This document shows positions 45,001-57,489 of a stretch of DNA of 64,000 bases, piece by piece (positions within the stretch are counted from its first letter, which is position 1; each line of letters opens with the position of its first letter). The position numbers and the translations under genes are program-made. The DNA is from Balanoglossus misakiensis. Lineage: Eukaryota; Hemichordata. The stretch lies in NCBI GenBank assembly GCA_040954595.2, contig CM082577.2, positions 2,294,001 to 2,358,000 of the forward strand, written 5' to 3'. The notes below the pieces were generated by a model. The model worked only from the letters and a program-made list of their open reading frames with translations, was not told where the DNA came from and made no database searches.

Positions 45001-48000
45001 CCCCCCTAGTTTTAATTCATGAATTATTATAACAAGCTATAAAAAAACACCCTCGTAAGGGGGGGCATTCGTTTAGTTCTGACTTGTTCCAAATACTGGT
45101 AAAATATATCTGTTGCTGAAGCTACGCCGTATTTTTAACCACGGACTTTGCATTGTGTACTGACTGAGGTCAAATTGGAGCCATTGTCCCGAGTCAAAGT
45201 ACGCCCCACTCGAATATAGGTGTGTATCAAGGCAATGAGATCACCCTTGCGCATACAACAACAGCAGCATTATAGGTTTTTAATTTTAGTGTTTTGTCGA
45301 CAGTTCTAGGTCTGAGTGCTGTTGTAATCGGCTGCATGTGATCACCGCCTAACAGGGATCATGTTTTAAGAGAAATCCTAATAAATCGATCACCTGGCCT
45401 GGCTTTCTTTGTTTTGGCGCGTAGTGGACTCGCTCCCGTTTGCGTGAAGTCGTCTGCTCTTTCGATGGTCATGCACCCATCGTTCTGTCTTGTTGCCTGA
45501 GATGACCCCTTCGAAACTATTATTTTTTTATTTTTCGATTGATCTTTTGAGCGAATGTATGATACACTTGCCATGGAAATGTCAATGACAGATTTTAACG
45601 CGGAAAAAGTGCGCCGTTAGAGGACACAGACTAACTTGTACTTTTAACCATATGGGGTATACCTTTATACCATTCCCCACACAATCAAGAAATTTTGAAA
45701 AGACCGAAAGTAGGTCGGTGCACTTGTCAAAAGATCCCTCCGCGTTGACTTTTTCACACGCTGCACTCTAGTTCCACCCACAGCTGGACATAAGGGGGTC
45801 ATTGCCTCCATCATTATATAAGAAGGGGTTCATGACAGATATTAGTAATTAGGGGGGGGGGATTATTTTGCTGCCAATGTAGGGTCAAAGGTCATAACGA
45901 GCCCTGGTAGTCAGTCGCCTTTCGGACTTTCACATACATAGCAGATTAATACTAGGCATGTCCCGCTCGTTGGAGTCGCAAATCACATTAATACCGCCTG
46001 TATATAGTGCCGAGTAAAGGTAAAAAGGGCGCCATGTTGTCTGATCGGACTGTCCTACACACAAACAGTTTCAGCGCCCTGAACAATTGAGGATTTGCGT
46101 TTTACAATGTTTTGCTGTAGGAGAGTAAAATGGAATTCCTTTGCGTTCATCCGGTTTTGTTGCTTTAAAGCTTGTTTTGGACGTTCGAAAGATAAACAAA
46201 TTATAGAATTCACTATATATATAACGCGTTATGACATTTCGCATTTCTAATATATAAATCTGGTTGTCTTAGCGATGCCATTTTTAAGTCTGTAAGCCTA
46301 AAAATTTGAGAAATTCTTTCTTTTTTCCCACTTTTCTTATGGCATCCGTCCTTTCGTACCTGAAAGGAAATAACATTGCTATGCGGGAAGTCTAAACTCG
46401 GGAAACTTGACAAATGTTGTTTCTAGATACACTGTGAGGTTTTCTTCATCGTCACTGTTTTAGCATTCAACAACCCTTGTTTGCTAGTAGCAGCGTTGAT
46501 GGCGCCCTTCTTACGTTGGTAAGGCAAGAAGACCAAGCTCTCTCCAAATCATTCCTGGCAAACGAAGTCTCGTCTAATCTTTCTCAAACTTGTCAACGTT
46601 TGACCAAAGTATCGGTAACCGAATAGCAGCGCCAAACAAAAGGCTTCAAAAATGTGATTTACAACCAACATTCCTCGATTTTGTTCTGTGTCAACTTTGA
46701 CCCACATTGAACAGAGGTGAAGGTTCGCAAAATTAATAACTTTCAATATTAGTAAAACAGGCATTGGGGAAGAAACTGTTCCCTCAAGGCCACTTGAACT
46801 ATGACAGCCGAGAATCTTTAAGTATAATGGTGTTCCCCTCCCGTCTTAAGTCGTTCCAGAGCCCTCCGATCAATTGAAGGTTTTCCGATGAACATACGAT
46901 AGATGTGTAAGTCATACATGTATCAGAGATGACTTGACAGACGGCGACCAATCCTGAACAAGCCACTGACACACGAAACTTTGGTGGCGTTACATGTAAT
47001 AACCGTTGGCGAATTTTCCATAATTCATCGGTTAACATTGTGACCTTGTCTCTTGCGACATAAGTTGACGCGGCGTCAAGATTGAGAGCAAGCCGCATTC
47101 CCGACCTTGGCTATTTGGAGAGTTTGGGGTGAGTGGACATTGATTGAAGCAGCAATTCGCGCGACATTATATATGACACGCGGACATATTTCATTTGTTG
47201 TGACCAAGGTGGCAGAAATCGCAGAAAAAACAACGTGGTGTGGACCTAACGATTGGACCCCCCCCCCCCCCAGTACAGTGCCGTCATAGTGAAATCTCAA
47301 CAAACTTTTTGAAGTATTAAATTGAAATGTGAATTGTCATGTAAACTTTGCAAAGTTTCTAACATTACATTATTTGTCATGTTTGGTCACGAGACGGCAG
47401 GGATCAAACAAATGAAAAGTATGTCCATTTTTTCAAGTTTCGCGCATTTTCAGATTTAGATTTAGATTAGAATTATAATCATCGTGTTCATTTAAGTTAT
47501 TTCATATCTTTTGAAGTTAGTAAGATTTTTTTCTGTTGGATAATTCGCCGTGAAATGGCAAAATTACACTAAGTCAATACAGTATGGGCGACATCCGTAT
47601 GAGGGCGAACGCTTTGAAGACTGACGCTATACAGCGACAAGTTCATATTCATTTATCGGGCACAGCTCATTAACTCTATCACAACGAAATATTTATATAC
47701 ATCCTCCTATCAAAGTATTTCAGGTTTGCTGTGGTCATGAGCTGATATACAGGTCTGGCTTTTGAGTAGGATAGGGAGCTACCTGCACAGAGCTTCGGCG
47801 GCAAATAGTGCATTGCCTCACGATGATAGAATCAGTCGCGACCCGTGGTAAAGGCGTTGTACCTTTGCCCCTGAAACCTGAAGAAATTCGTCAGATTTAA
47901 ACCAAAAATCAAGAAAATATTGTGAAATGCTCTGTTCCAAAATATCGGCACGTCTGCCTTAATTTCAACGTTTTTATTGGCGTTCTATCAGCGCACCTCG

Positions 48001-48774
48001 AATAAAGGTCGTTCGTTTCATTTTTGACAAGACGATGGAAAGTCGCCGAATCGCCATTTTGTTTCGCCACAGCGCGGCCGTCCTCCATATTGGATACACC
48101 GCGAAGCACAGCCGACCGAACCGAAAGGTTACGCCGATGAATTGTGACGTCGTCTGTCACTCAAGGCTGAACAATAATACTTCTACGAAAAAAGCGTTTT
48201 CGGCGAAGTCTTTATCGTCATTTTCCGAGAACTTGCAATATACTATGATAATTAGACTACAACCTAGATGTAGGTCGAACAACAAATTGAGTCGACGACG
48301 GCAGGAGGGCACTCCTGCGCCAGAGTCTGTTTTCTACTGTCTATGGTTGTCGTCTCCAAAACGGGCCATAAACACACTGAAACAAATCCTAGGCTATTGT
48401 GTCTGAAATGAAATTTAAAATACTCGAACAGATTAAGGTGTTTAAAATTAATTTTCTTAATACAGAGTAGCTGTGTGGGTACATCCCGAAGAGGGCTACG
48501 CAAACTTTAAGCTGCTCTTAGCGGATTTGCGGGCGCGCATTCTGTATTTCATTGCCCACCTGAAAGGAAAACTACCATGGAATCATCACTAGTATGTTAC
48601 TGTCTGTACGTCAGCCGGCTGTACGAGACGGGCAATTCACCAAAGTCAGTAAAAATATAAATCCACACCCACGCGATCCTGGTTTTCTGATTTATCCCGT
48701 CAGAATCATTATATGACAAAACTCCCGAACTCTGTCTGCTCCAAGCGACTAAGATAATAACCCTTTAAAAAAAC
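42010..48774. other. Gene-poor stretch with poly-G runs
   Basis: No recognised gene. Poly-G or poly-C runs occur near 45853 and 47261. Open frames of up to ~123 codons (48035-48406) lack known motifs. Confidence 0.35.
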
Positions 48775-49372
48775 ATGGGCTCGACTGATGGTGTGAGCGA
48801 GAGTTCTTTCGATATTCGCCATATGGTAGTTTGTTGTTGGTCTGTTGCCATGGCGCTAGCTGAACATTTTAGTTGCATGCGCGATAGTTTCCCGCTTAAA
48901 ACACTTCCAAAGTAAGTAATTTGCTGAAAAAAATAGAAAGATTTATCTTGTTTTGAGAAATGTGAAAACCCACAATGAATGAGCGGTTGTTTTTTGAAGG
49001 GGTTGTTTTGTCAATTTTATGAGATTTTCACTGGTACTTTACTGTGTGTCATGATTACCATCAACATATAGTTGGCAAACTTTTTGTGTATTAACCTGCT
49101 TGGAGTTTATGAAGGGCCTGTGTGAATGACATTTTTTGCGGGATCAAGTCAATTCCACCGGCTATATTGTTGCTGAAGTAGCCCGTTGCCCGCCGCAGTT
49201 TTCGCCGTTCCATTTTGTCGTGCTACTTGCGAGTTTTGTCAACGATTTCTTCAAGACATTTATTTCCTCCGACCGCCACTAAGTTGAAACACCATCAATT
49301 CTAATTTGCCAATTCAGACATCTGGAGGACAGTGGCGAACCAGTAGAGCCCAACAATTTACAAAGAAGTTAA
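48775..49372 (+). CDS. Candidate small gene or 5' exons of a larger gene
   Basis: An open frame from ATG 48775, with a second in-frame ATG at 48850 in an ideal GCCATGG context, runs to a strong donor (CCAAA|GTAAGTAA) at 48912. Across the intron, an acceptor (GCCAATTCAG) at 49317 restores the frame exactly, reading LPKHLEDSGEPVEPNN. It then meets either a stop (TAA 49370-49372, total 63 codons) or a weak donor (A|GTTAAA) at 49368. In the second case the phase matches an exon at 50631-50773. I recognise no family. The in-phase join, codon sense and Kozak context are the only support. Confidence 0.33.
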
Positions 49373-50630
49373 AGAGTGTTTAATGTGGTCGTCCAAATCA
49401 CTTGTCCTACACTTTGTCCATTGAAATCTCAGTAGCGGCCACCTCTTGACTTTTTTCACGATTCAGTTTATAAGGCTGTCACCAAAACTACCAAATATTC
49501 TCACAAAAAAGACGCGTTTCCCCCTTGTCGTAATTTTCCAGCTCGTATATAGCAAGGCCCATAAGTGATATCGTGACACTTTCTTGTTGCAACACGTGTA
49601 CAAGAACTGCGCCGGTGAATTGCAGTGTGTGACTATTAGTATTTCTCAGTCGGGACGCAACCATAAAATGGTCATCGATGTGTACAGCTTTCGTAGAAAT
49701 TTGGACATTATATAGGAATGATACATGAAAGCAATGTAAAAGCAAATGTGATACACTGACCCCACTCTTTGCACCAACTACCACTGCTATGATGTGTATA
49801 TTAAGAAGCGGGTTCTGTGACAACATTAACTGTGGTTTTGAGGGAAAGGGTTTGAGAACGACAGTTCGACACATTTTGAACTTTTCCCCAGCGTACATTG
49901 AGAGTCAGACTGATAATAATGTTATCATCAATTTGTTTTACATGAGGGTGTGTTTTAGGCGCAATGCCAGTAAAAATAAATCATATTTAGTGAAATAAAT
50001 GCATAAAAACCCTGATGTTGTACAAGACTTTACACAGTTTCACACCAAAATTGTGTTTTTAGGTCAATTTGTCTGTCGTGCGGCCTCATGCAGTTGAGCA
50101 GTGTGTTGGTCAATGCAGTAAGTGGACCTTATGGTTTTCCCCGCAGAGTATTACAAACAAAACACTCTCATCTCTCTCAACATGAATTGACTCGATTGGG
50201 AAGCAATAATTGAAGTAGTTCTTGATCTCCATCATCGATTTCACTTGCAACATCTGGTCTATGCCAGAAAGCAACGATAAAGCTCAGATAAGTGTTTGGG
50301 TCGAAATTGGATATAACGTGTTGCGTATACGAGCATAGCAACCGGGCGAGTTGTAACACATCGAACTACAGATGTGAATTACTTGAATTTTTGTTAAGTA
50401 GATCGCTCTTTGCGTCTTGACATTTCAGGGAGTTTGTTAGTTGATGCTGTATCAAAACGCCGTATGAAGTATAGGGTTAGTTCAGTCTCTATAACTAAAT
50501 GGTCCACATCGTTACATAATTGTACATCTTATGATATTGTATTACATTACTTCTTATTGCGTAAAGGTGAAATAAAATATGATGATACTATGATGCTAAA
50601 TATCACATCATCTTTTTGGTTTCATTACAG

Positions 50631-50773
50631 ATTGCAATGGTGAGTTCGGCGCCCCCCACCCCCCGGGGAACATACTGCGGCGTTATTATCCTTCCAAGAA
50701 GCCTTGTCTCTGGGTGACGCGGTGCCTACCACCGCGGAGTTTGGCTCGGTGGCGGAAACGTTTGAGCAGCAAG
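50631..50773 (+). other. Possible internal exon, GC-rich
   Basis: Flanked by a good acceptor (TTTCATTACAG) and a donor (AAG|GTCAGTG). It is clearly more GC-rich than its surroundings. In the phase offered by the upstream exon it is open throughout, reading CNGEFGAPHPPGNILRRYY and ending in a basic stretch (RSLARWRKRLSSK). Another frame is also open (EALSLGDAVPTTAEFGSVAE). Which frame is used, if any, is undecided. Confidence 0.3.
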
Positions 50774-50871
50774 GTCAGTGAAGGTGGACAAGGGTATGAT
50801 TGTTGCGAAAATATTTGGTTAATGTTGTTGGATTTGTCGGGTTTAATCAGTTTAATTGACAGTGGCGTCTC

Positions 50872-50912
50872 GTGTGATGTGATGTGATGTGATGTGATGT
50901 GATGTGATGTGA
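50872..50912. repeat. (GTGAT)n pentanucleotide repeat
   Basis: Eight or so tandem GTGAT units. Confidence 0.92.
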
Positions 50913-50958
50913 CACTTCTACAAGACTTCGTAATTTTCAACAGCAAATTTTTCCGTAA

Positions 50959-53900
50959 TTAGGCTTCAACTAATGCAGCGAATCGCCTCTCACCGTATAG
51001 CGTCCAAATCTCTGCAGCCGAGTCGGCCCGTGTCACGCCGGCTCCATCCCACCTGTCGCCGTGCAATCGTGAACTACACCAGCGCCCAGCATCTGTAAAC
51101 TCACTTCTCTTCCCTGTCTCGCTGCTTGCTTGCTTTCGAAACCAGGCATCGAAACCAAGGCTCCATGTAGTATCGCAATAATCTGGAAACGTGTCAAACC
51201 ATGCCCATTGTGATAGAATATTATTTAGGCCGGGTGCATGGGATCCGGTCGCGGGTGGGATGAAAATGCCGCAGAAGTGTAGGCCAGAGTTCCCTACATT
51301 CGAAGTAAAAACGGTCTTCTGAGAAACGTTGATAAACAGACGTATAATTAGTTTCGGTAGGCGGGTTTCTTTCAGTTTCCGTATCAAATTGCCGAAAATT
51401 TTACTGATCATCGATACCCGAAATATATCTAGAGTGATTGCTACATATATCTCTCTAATGAGTCACTTTTCTGCGACAGTCAGAGGTAGGTCTGTTTTTA
51501 GTTTATCTTGAGTTGGATACTCGGAATACTATTGTGTTTAATAACAATCATGTAAGATTTACAGACTTATATCGGCGATAACTCGAAAAAGTTTGCTGAC
51601 ACCGAGACCCACATAAGTTCCTATTCCAATAGCAAAATTGTTTGTAACACACATGTTCGCACATTCTCATCAAAATGGGAATCTTTAGTGGCAAACTGCA
51701 CACCGAAAGCATTGACCCGTCATCTCTTTTCCTATAGCAAAATTAGATTAATTACTAAAACCTTGATTCAGCTCTCGTACCCCATGATAATTTTATTTTT
51801 AAGCATAAAAGTTCATACCCGCAAAAATACAAAGTCTGGACAAGTACGTTCGGTCTACGTAATTGTATTTTATTGGCTTATAAAGTTCATCATGTGTAAA
51901 ATTAATGACATAATTATCGATTTCCTATCATGTGAACAGGTCGTATAGAAATAGAAATGAGAATAAAGAGTGTTGATCCAATCCCGCCCTTTCAATTAGA
52001 TAACATTGAACAGACCTCCAGCCATTTTTGTACAATGAATAACGTCATTATACATTTATATTGTAGGATTTCCCGCGATCCCAGTGCAGAAGTTACTTAT
52101 AAATATGATGAGACTAGCAAAACTTGAGTCACGAATTTACATTGCTTCGGATGGGATTGTATAAATGCATGTAGGTTAATTGTTCTTGTATATACAGAAC
52201 AGCGGAGAGATCTTGCAGAATAACGGATCTGGGGGTATGTGGTATGGCTTATTAATTTGATCAAATCCAGCGTCATTCAGGTGTCGCTGTTCGTGCATGG
52301 GGGGGGGGGGGGTCCGTTTACTGAGGAAATGTAGGGACAGGTTTTCCTCTATTTTGAAATTGCGCGTGGTGAGTTTTTCTTAATAATTACAACTTCTATA
52401 AATCTGTTTTTTGTGTGAATGTTTTACATTTTGCAGTTTTTTCGTTCCTAAGCACACGCAAGTCGGGTGTATCTCTAACTAACCAGAGGTATACCCTCTC
52501 ATAATACGTGTCTTCTCTCGAAAGTTGCGAGTCGTTTATATTTCATTGAGACACACGTTTCTCGTTGCCTCCTTCCACGATGTCGTCTGGCGTTTTCAAT
52601 TTTCAGCAAATTGAATTTCATCAATGTTTATTGTTTCCCCGTCCTTATTTTAATTGTCTCATCACGCACCGACATGCAAAATATGAAACTATGCCACAAT
52701 CTTAGTCGACGAATGCAGAAAGTTGTTCATCCAGTTGGGTTTGCGTTCTTGTTGCTGGAAAACGCCCAAAACTGGGTTTCTACTCCATTGCGCCCAAATC
52801 GTATACTTTACAATGTGATGTCCGGGTAAATATGAAAGTGTAATAACAAGCGGACATGTGTCTATTGTTGATAACGATGGGAAGTGCTGTGAAAAGGCAT
52901 GGCCACTCTGGCTTCAAGGGGACAAATTCACTTATTTTTGACAGTTTTTCCGTTTTCGTGTTTTTATTTATTTCGATGGTCTAATTATGTTGTTCTGATC
53001 ACTAAAACGTGCTGAATGGCCAATTGTGGCAACTCCGCCCTGTATATGGATATAACATGAGAATACGTCTATATGGATATAACATGAGAATACGTCTGCA
53101 GTATAATGTCTGGTACTGACCAATCTTGGAAGTATTCCTGTGTGATGTATGTGTTATGAATTGAGTCGTGACAATGTCATTGACATCTTTCAGTGAGTGG
53201 AGCAACCTTATTTAAAGGCTTGCCTACCAAAAGAAAAGAAAATACTGTCAAAAGTTAGCGACTTTGTCCCTTAAGCTGTAACAGCGCAGATGTACATTTG
53301 GCGATGCAAGTCAACCCCCCGTCGCGCTCCCCCCCCAAAAAAAACCCCATGAAATCACTTTTTTCGACAGTGCGTAAATTCCGCTGGTCCAGCCACGCAG
53401 AGCTAGGATGGTAAATGATTTATGTTGTTTTAGTGCTTCCTCCGTGTTAACCCACGAGATTCCATTCTGTAGGCGAGCTAACTCGTCAAGAATTGTTTTA
53501 TGTCCACGGAAAAGTGAAAGCACATATTTGCAGGATGACTGCTTGTCTCTCAATGAAGGGTAACTCTATATTAATGATTTTAATGATTTCTCGACTTTTG
53601 TAATTTACAAGCAGGAGCGACAGCCAACCACAGTCATCATCATTATCGTCATCGTCGTAATTGGTGTTTTCATTTTCGCACGTGTGCTATTACATGACAA
53701 GTGGCAACCAATCGCTTTCCCAAAAGACATCAAATTTTGCAAAATATTTTTAAATTAGGTCATATTGCCGACTGACAGCAAGTCACAATAGGCCAGATAA
53801 AAAAAGTCCATCGTCGAGGTCATACGAAAAGCAACCAAGGAATGGGTATAGATGGAGTGGATACCGCGAACACATCGAAACTCGGTAAAAAACACATATT

Positions 53901-54660
53901 TGACATTCGAGGTTATCCTAATAAGATTAACCTTCTTGATCGACCGTCAGCTACATTCCTGGGTTCAAAAGTGCCGATTAGTACATCGCGCGGGGGGGGG
54001 GGGGAGGGGGGTTATAAGATGGGTGACCGTTTAGATACACTGAAGACCATTTGACATTTGTGGTTTATCTTAGACTATTAAAATTATGATCTGAATAAAC
54101 CGTGACCTTCACTGACTGGGCGTGGCATCTACTTGGGGAAATTGCCGAGGATGACATCGGGGCGTTTTGCAGGAGGACTCTTCAAAAGGTGATTCACATA
54201 CCGAAACTAGGTTATACAGCACTTGACATCTGGGTCGATCCAAAATTACGATAAACACCAAAATGAATGGAATTTTCAAGTCTGGGGATGTACCACTGCC
54301 ATTGTGTCTACCAAAAATAGAAAACCGCCAAGTTAGTTCGCCGCCGCCGGTAATATATCTTGTGTGGTATGAGTGAGCTGCACGATTTGGTTTTCTCGTT
54401 GGTGGCATTTTTAATCAGATTTTGTTGAAGGGTCGCTACGGTTTCGCTAATAAAAATATATGACCGATTGTTCTGGTTCGCTTTCGGTCTGTCGGTATGC
54501 CCAGATGAGTAATTTCGCAGAAAAACCTTAAATAGTTGGCACGGGCCCCACGCTCGTCCCACTGTCGAGCTTTGAACCAGACTGAACCATCGGCAAAAGA
54601 CATAAAATTTGCTCTTTGCAGTAAATTTACCCAGAATTCAGTTCTAATCTGGTATGCAGC
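50959..54660. other. Gene-poor stretch
   Basis: No recognised gene. It has poly-G runs near 52300 and 53991. A 150-codon minus-strand open frame (50959-51411) and a 131-codon plus-strand open stretch (51556-51948) have no recognisable motif. I cannot support either as a gene. Confidence 0.35.
53028..53097. repeat. Short tandem duplication, ~31-bp unit
   Basis: TATATGGATATAACATGAGA followed by ATACGTCT occurs twice in succession. Confidence 0.85.
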
Positions 54661-54697
54661 ACACCTGCGAATGTTCATGTGTCCAACTTTTCCTGGA

Positions 54698-54713
54698 ATC
54701 GTGACGTCACGAT
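54698..54713. promoter_or_regulatory. 16-bp perfect palindrome containing a CRE, in a CpG-rich island
   Basis: ATCGTGACGTCACGAT is self-complementary and centred on TGACGTCA. The following ~170 bp are CpG-rich and end at a GTGAGT donor at 54861. An ATG at 54778 in a good context opens a frame to that donor. This is a candidate promoter and first exon; the gene is unidentified. A 174-codon minus-strand open frame (54436-54960) overlaps it. Confidence 0.35.
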
Positions 54714-54961
54714 AGTGCGCATACCACGGCCTTATTTGCGCGTTTGTCATTCTCCACGCGTCGTCGCCATCGCCAATGCCATGGCAAAGCATTCGCGTTC
54801 CCGCGTTACGCCTGCACTGTCGTCGTTGCAAGACCATGCTGCCAGTCGTCCATTGCGCAAGTGAGTTGACACCGCGCCGGTCAAGTTGACATGATTGAAT
54901 ATCAGCTGATTCGCTCACACCATGGTCAAATTCCCGCGTTTTTTCTCTCTCGTCTGCCAAG

Positions 54962-56949
54962 TGTCAGCGTCGGCGCGGGGTTTTATGGTTCAGTTTATTT
55001 TTTCCCCAAACTGGCCTGTAAAGTCCCGCTCTGATACTGACGAACACAACAGTCGGAAGACGCTCGTTTGTGAATTCAAACTTGACTTTTTATTTAGTTT
55101 CATGCGGTTACACATATTTGTTCTTTTTGGGGATGAATTACGAAAGGTAAGTATCAAGTTCTGACCTAAGTGGGTGTTTTGGAAGCAATAATCTTTGCCG
55201 GTACCGCCTCGGACATCTTGCCCCGTGTGTGTGGGTGAACTTTGCGCTTCCTTCTCTGGTATATGCAGCGCCCGCGCCAGTCGTTGTTTTCACCCTGGGA
55301 GATCTGCAGACTAGACACTGCCCTCAGTCGACAGACACGGATATCCTCTCTTTCACTTGTCGCTCGTGGCATCCATCAGAAGACGGTCTCCTTCTCTTGG
55401 TCGTTCACTGCTTGCTTGATTTTGGGGTCTCACCGGCCACTATATGTAAACATGCTCTCATACTGGCCAGCGAAATCCCAAAGTCAGACAAGCACTTTCA
55501 TCTAAGTAAGAGAATATGTGCTTTGGACGAACCTGCCGTATTTGTTTCCATCAGATGTCACCTTTTCGTCAGAAAAAAAGCAAAAAAAGAAAGGTTTTAT
55601 TTCAAATATTAAAAATATAGTACGCCAGTGTCAATTTTTGTAGATATTTGAGGAATACATGGCACTTTTATTTTCATGGGGTAACACTCATCAGTATTCT
55701 ATGCAACATGACCACAAACATAATTGTTTTAATACAAAAGTCCAATTGGAAATCAAATAATTTCAACGACATCTTCCGAGCAACGGGGTCAGCTAATGTA
55801 TATTCCAAACGAGTAGACTCTGTCTGTCAAGTATGATGGTGTGGTACTGCACTGCGACAGAGAATTCTATAAAACCCGGTGTTTTCTTGGGAAATAGAAG
55901 AATTTAAAATAATCCATCAGCCCCATGTCAACATGAGTCTCGGTCACATAAAAGTTTCCATAATGAAAAGAACGCAGGTGTATACTATGTGGCGGGACAA
56001 ATTGAAGTGAATCATGAAAAAAAACAATGTTTCTTTCCTTGTCGAATTCTGTAGAAAAAAATAGAAAGAAAATCAATATCTATTTTTAGAGCTGAAGAAG
56101 AGGGACAGACATATGTAATAATTCTTTATTTCGAGAACAAGCTCATATAGAAAAGATGAACAGGTAAAAACAGTCATACTGTATATTAAAAATACAAACA
56201 AAGAACAGAAACCTATATGAGTGTCCAATACCTGTTTCTGCCAATGTTTAAAGACAGTCATCGCTAATTCAGTTACATATGCCCATATATGGTTAAAGGG
56301 GCGTATGCAATGCACCTATTGTTTCCCTTTGTTTTCCAAGAAACAGTTCTGTGCACACAGACAAAAGAGCTATTGTTTATTTCTAATGAAGTGTCCACGT
56401 CCAAGAATGTGGGTCTTTAAAGGGTGTCTTGGTCTTCTTGTGATCGTGTGGCTGCAGCGTGTTTTTTCTTTTCGCTTGACCACCCGAACAATCTATGATT
56501 GGCTAGATCGCCACCACATGGTAACTGTGGTTAAATATGCATGACCGAAAATGTTTAACTCAAACGACAAAAGAACACAAATTCGGGGTTTCTGTTGATT
56601 GGATTCACTTTCAGGTGAATTCGAATACTGATTAAAAATTAGACATTTCCGAATAAAACAATCGTGACTATTAAGATAACGGTTTTGATATGATAAGGCT
56701 GGTACAAAAATAGCGATGATATGACGTGAAAAAATCAATAGCGTCGCCCACACAAGTGGACTTTGGTAATTTCTTCACATTTTTGACATACACGGGAGCG
56801 GCTGACGCGAAATTTCTGCGGAGTATGTGAAAAGAAAATAAAGTTTTCGAGATGTGCGTTTATTTGAGTGAAGTATGTGCTATAAATAACAATGAACAAT
56901 GCCGGTGTTTGGCTCTCGGACAGAACCGAAAGTCGCGTTTACCGATTCC
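54962..56949. other. Gene-poor stretch
   Basis: A locally GC-richer block at 55200-55450 is open on both strands but shows no known motif. The remainder is AT-rich with no gene seen. Confidence 0.35.
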
Positions 56950-57058
56950 GATTGGTTCTTCCACCACACGTGACCACCTGGGTCAGGGCGATATAAATCC
57001 GTTTTGAGAAGAGAACAATTCATTGTGTCGGCAACAGGACATTGCGATACCGGGTGCT
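56950..57058 (+). promoter_or_regulatory. Candidate core promoter and noncoding first exon
   Basis: Ordered elements: inverted CCAAT (ATTGG, 56951-56955), E-box CACGTG (56967-56972) and TATAAAT (56992-56998). An initiator-like TCATTGT lies ~30 bp downstream of the TATA box. A strong donor (GCT|GTAAGTATG) is at 57059. Spacing is right for a plus-strand RNA polymerase II promoter. A second donor (GTGGTAAGTA) near 57479 follows a short frame starting at 57403. The gene is not identified. Confidence 0.42.
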
Positions 57059-57233
57059 GTAAGTATGTGGTCGTGTCCTTCGGTCTCGTGAAGGTCGAAG
57101 ATTTTTTGGCGGACTTAGCTGGCCAGTCTGATTAACAACCAGATTTTTTTTGTTGCGATTGTGGTCCAGGTGTACACAAGACAGGTGAAGTTCACGGTTC
57201 GAGATGTGACCCCGCTGTAGACAATACTGTATT

Positions 57234-57253
57234 GTGGTGGTGGTGGTGGTGGT
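57234..57253. repeat. (GGT)n microsatellite
   Basis: Six or so tandem GGT units downstream of the candidate promoter. Confidence 0.9.
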
Positions 57254-57489
57254 GTGCGTCGACCCGGTGACCCGGTGTGGGCCTTTTAAACGATATTCCG
57301 TGAGCGTGGGGACGGTGTTGCGCCGTCGTCGAGAAGTCGGTGAGTCGCAGAAAAGTATTTGTGGACTTGGGGTTTTATAGAGCGCATTATGAAGCACTGA
57401 AATCGTAATGCCCTATGAAATCCTAAATGCACAAAAAGCATTGTCATCAAGCCGACGTGGAATCTCGTGCCACCTGGTGGTAAGTATTT

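Noticed and set aside
50959-51411. 150-codon minus-strand frame
   Set aside because: It contains splice-donor-like sites within and no recognised motif. Coding on either strand could not be decided.
51556-51948. 131-codon open stretch after an acceptor-like TTTACAG
   Set aside because: AT-rich composition and poor donors; residue content (Ile/Lys/Asn-rich) looks like chance.
54436-54960. 174-codon minus-strand frame over the CpG-rich block
   Set aside because: No family resemblance or splice support. It overlaps a better promoter/first exon reading on the plus strand.
57190-57216. tRNA B-box-like GGTTCGAGATG
   Set aside because: It does not complete the B-box consensus and no A box or cloverleaf is visible upstream.
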